Below are positions 4,999-5,070 of a stretch of 5,070 nucleotides of DNA, in pieces. Both the position numbers and the translations under genes were made by a program. How positions within the stretch are numbered: the stretch's first letter is position 1; each line of letters begins with the position of its first letter. The DNA is from an uncultured Collinsella sp. (GTDB lineage: Bacteria > Actinomycetota > Coriobacteriia > Coriobacteriales > Coriobacteriaceae). The DNA is taken from positions 1-5,070 of the forward strand of contig CAKUHM010000115.1 of the NCBI GenBank assembly GCA_934655835.1, read 5' to 3'. The notes below the pieces were generated by a model, which saw nothing but the letters and a program-made list of their open reading frames with translations, ran no database searches and had not been told where the DNA came from.

Positions 4999-5070
4999 AT
5001 TTACGGTGCTGGATATTTTGGGCAGGAACAGTTGAGCTTGGGCGGCGCGTGTTGCCAGACGATGTTGGCA

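Larger units (their letters stand above)
4782..5070. other. Intergenic stretch without a confident gene
   Basis: This 289-base stretch follows the HAD stop. Apart from the direct repeat and the inverted-repeat element it holds no gene I can support and no clear terminator for the HAD gene. A short frame, 4880-5035 plus strand (GTG start, 51 codons), is open but lacks a Shine-Dalgarno. On the minus strand two short frames enter from the right edge and stop at about 4987 and 5002, so the tail of a leftward gene beyond the window is possible. Confidence 0.5.

Noticed and set aside
1..5070. tRNA, rRNA, CRISPR array or toxin-antitoxin genes
   Set aside because: No cloverleaf, ribosomal RNA signature, regularly spaced repeats or paired small genes were found on either strand.

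Overview
The window looks like part of a Coriobacteriia chromosome, most likely Collinsella or a close relative. That placement rests on general sequence character (high GC, strong C-ending codon bias, strong Shine-Dalgarno sites) and on familiarity with this gene layout, not on a database match. All five confident genes lie on the plus strand.

Region 1-126 is an AT-rich regulatory region with a TATAAT-like box, short repeated motifs and a very strong ribosome binding site. Region 127-2731 is a compact mannose-family (PTS EII-Man, PF03610/PF03830/PF03609/PF03613 type) sugar transporter: a fused EIIAB protein, the membrane protein EIIC, and the membrane protein EIID. Region 2732-2928 is a 197-base gap holding a 14-bp stem without a U-tract and then a REP-like 12-bp palindrome. 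Region 2929-3912 encodes a double-SIS-domain sugar-phosphate enzyme that resembles the FrlB/Gfr fructoselysine-6-phosphate deglycase group. Region 3913-4025 holds several competing stems and ends in a convincing intrinsic terminator, which probably closes the operon. Region 4152-4781 encodes a HAD-superfamily phosphatase of the beta-phosphoglucomutase-like class with a GTG start, in its own transcription unit. Region 4782-5070 has no confident gene. It holds a 20-base-period direct repeat and a 123-bp element bounded by perfect 18-bp inverted repeats that looks like a MITE or a structured RNA.

Working model: EIIAB receives phosphate from HPr and, with the EIIC/EIID channel, imports and phosphorylates a sugar or sugar-amine conjugate. 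The SIS enzyme then acts on the phosphorylated product. By analogy with the Gfr and Frl systems, an Amadori product such as fructoselysine is an attractive substrate, but the sequence alone does not prove it. The most interesting non-coding features are the inverted-repeat element at the right end, the two hairpins splitting the transporter genes from the enzyme gene, and the multi-stem region before the terminator.
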